Below are positions 63,958 through 64,000 of a DNA stretch of 64,000 bases, one piece after another. Each line of letters begins with the position of its first letter. The stretch's first letter is position 1. The notes beneath the pieces were generated by a model. It was not told where the DNA came from. It saw only the letters and a program-made list of their open reading frames with translations, and searched no databases. The position numbers and the translations under genes were made by a program. Origin of the DNA: Membranipora membranacea (taxonomy: Eukaryota; Bryozoa; Gymnolaemata; Cheilostomatida; Membraniporidae); assembly GCA_914767715.1 (NCBI GenBank), contig OU612074.1:2371501-2435500 (forward strand), written 5' to 3'.

Positions 63958-64000
63958 CCTGGATTAATTTTATTACCATAGGTATAAAATGAATCAAGTG

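Overview
The window looks like nuclear DNA of a non-vertebrate animal. It is AT-rich, the genes are split by GT-AG introns of about 100 bp to 4 kb, and the recognisable families are metazoan: an SH3BGRL-type glutaredoxin-fold protein, WSCD-like membrane sulfotransferases, PY-motif membrane proteins and a leucine-rich-repeat (LRR) protein. LINE, SINE and MITE debris fills the spaces. A sponge, another early-branching animal or another invertebrate would all fit; I cannot fix the phylum from the sequence alone. Gene models below were built by hand from splice sites, reading-frame phase and comparison between paralogues inside the window.

Layout. 1-5.7 kb: an SH3BGRL-like gene whose first exon lies left of the window; its large last intron carries a non-autonomous hAT-type element. 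6-16 kb: three small single-pass membrane proteins with PPxY tails, two on the minus strand and one on the plus strand, each with an intron in the same place just before the membrane segment. 17.2 kb: a sequence starting almost exactly like U2 snRNA. 17.8-43.9 kb: a cluster of WSCD-like sulfotransferases, with three complete six-exon genes (S1 plus strand, S2 minus strand, S3 plus strand), one decayed copy (S4) and one isolated last-exon relic. All intact members keep the same intron positions and phases, and their PAPS-binding signatures are intact. S1/S3 and S2/S4 look like two sister pairs, so an ancestral two-gene unit may have been duplicated.

45-50.4 kb: mobile DNA, with a transposase-like ORF relic interrupted by a tRNA-derived SINE, a long foldback palindrome, and a LINE 3' end. 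50.8-64 kb: one large LRR gene on the plus strand. It contains thirteen tandem near-identical exons of 147-153 bp, each encoding two LRRs, all in phase 2-2, separated by near-identical introns with a period of 284-302 bp. Downstream exons splice on in perfect phase and give a predicted 996-residue protein with an unrecognised C-terminal region. No signal peptide is visible, so it is probably cytoplasmic. This exon array is the most interesting object in the window: exon number and order can change by recombination, or exons can be skipped by splicing, without breaking the frame.

The clusters do not obviously work as a pathway. They are tandem family expansions side by side. The sulfotransferases probably act in the Golgi; the PY-motif proteins probably recruit WW-domain proteins such as NEDD4-type ligases to membranes.
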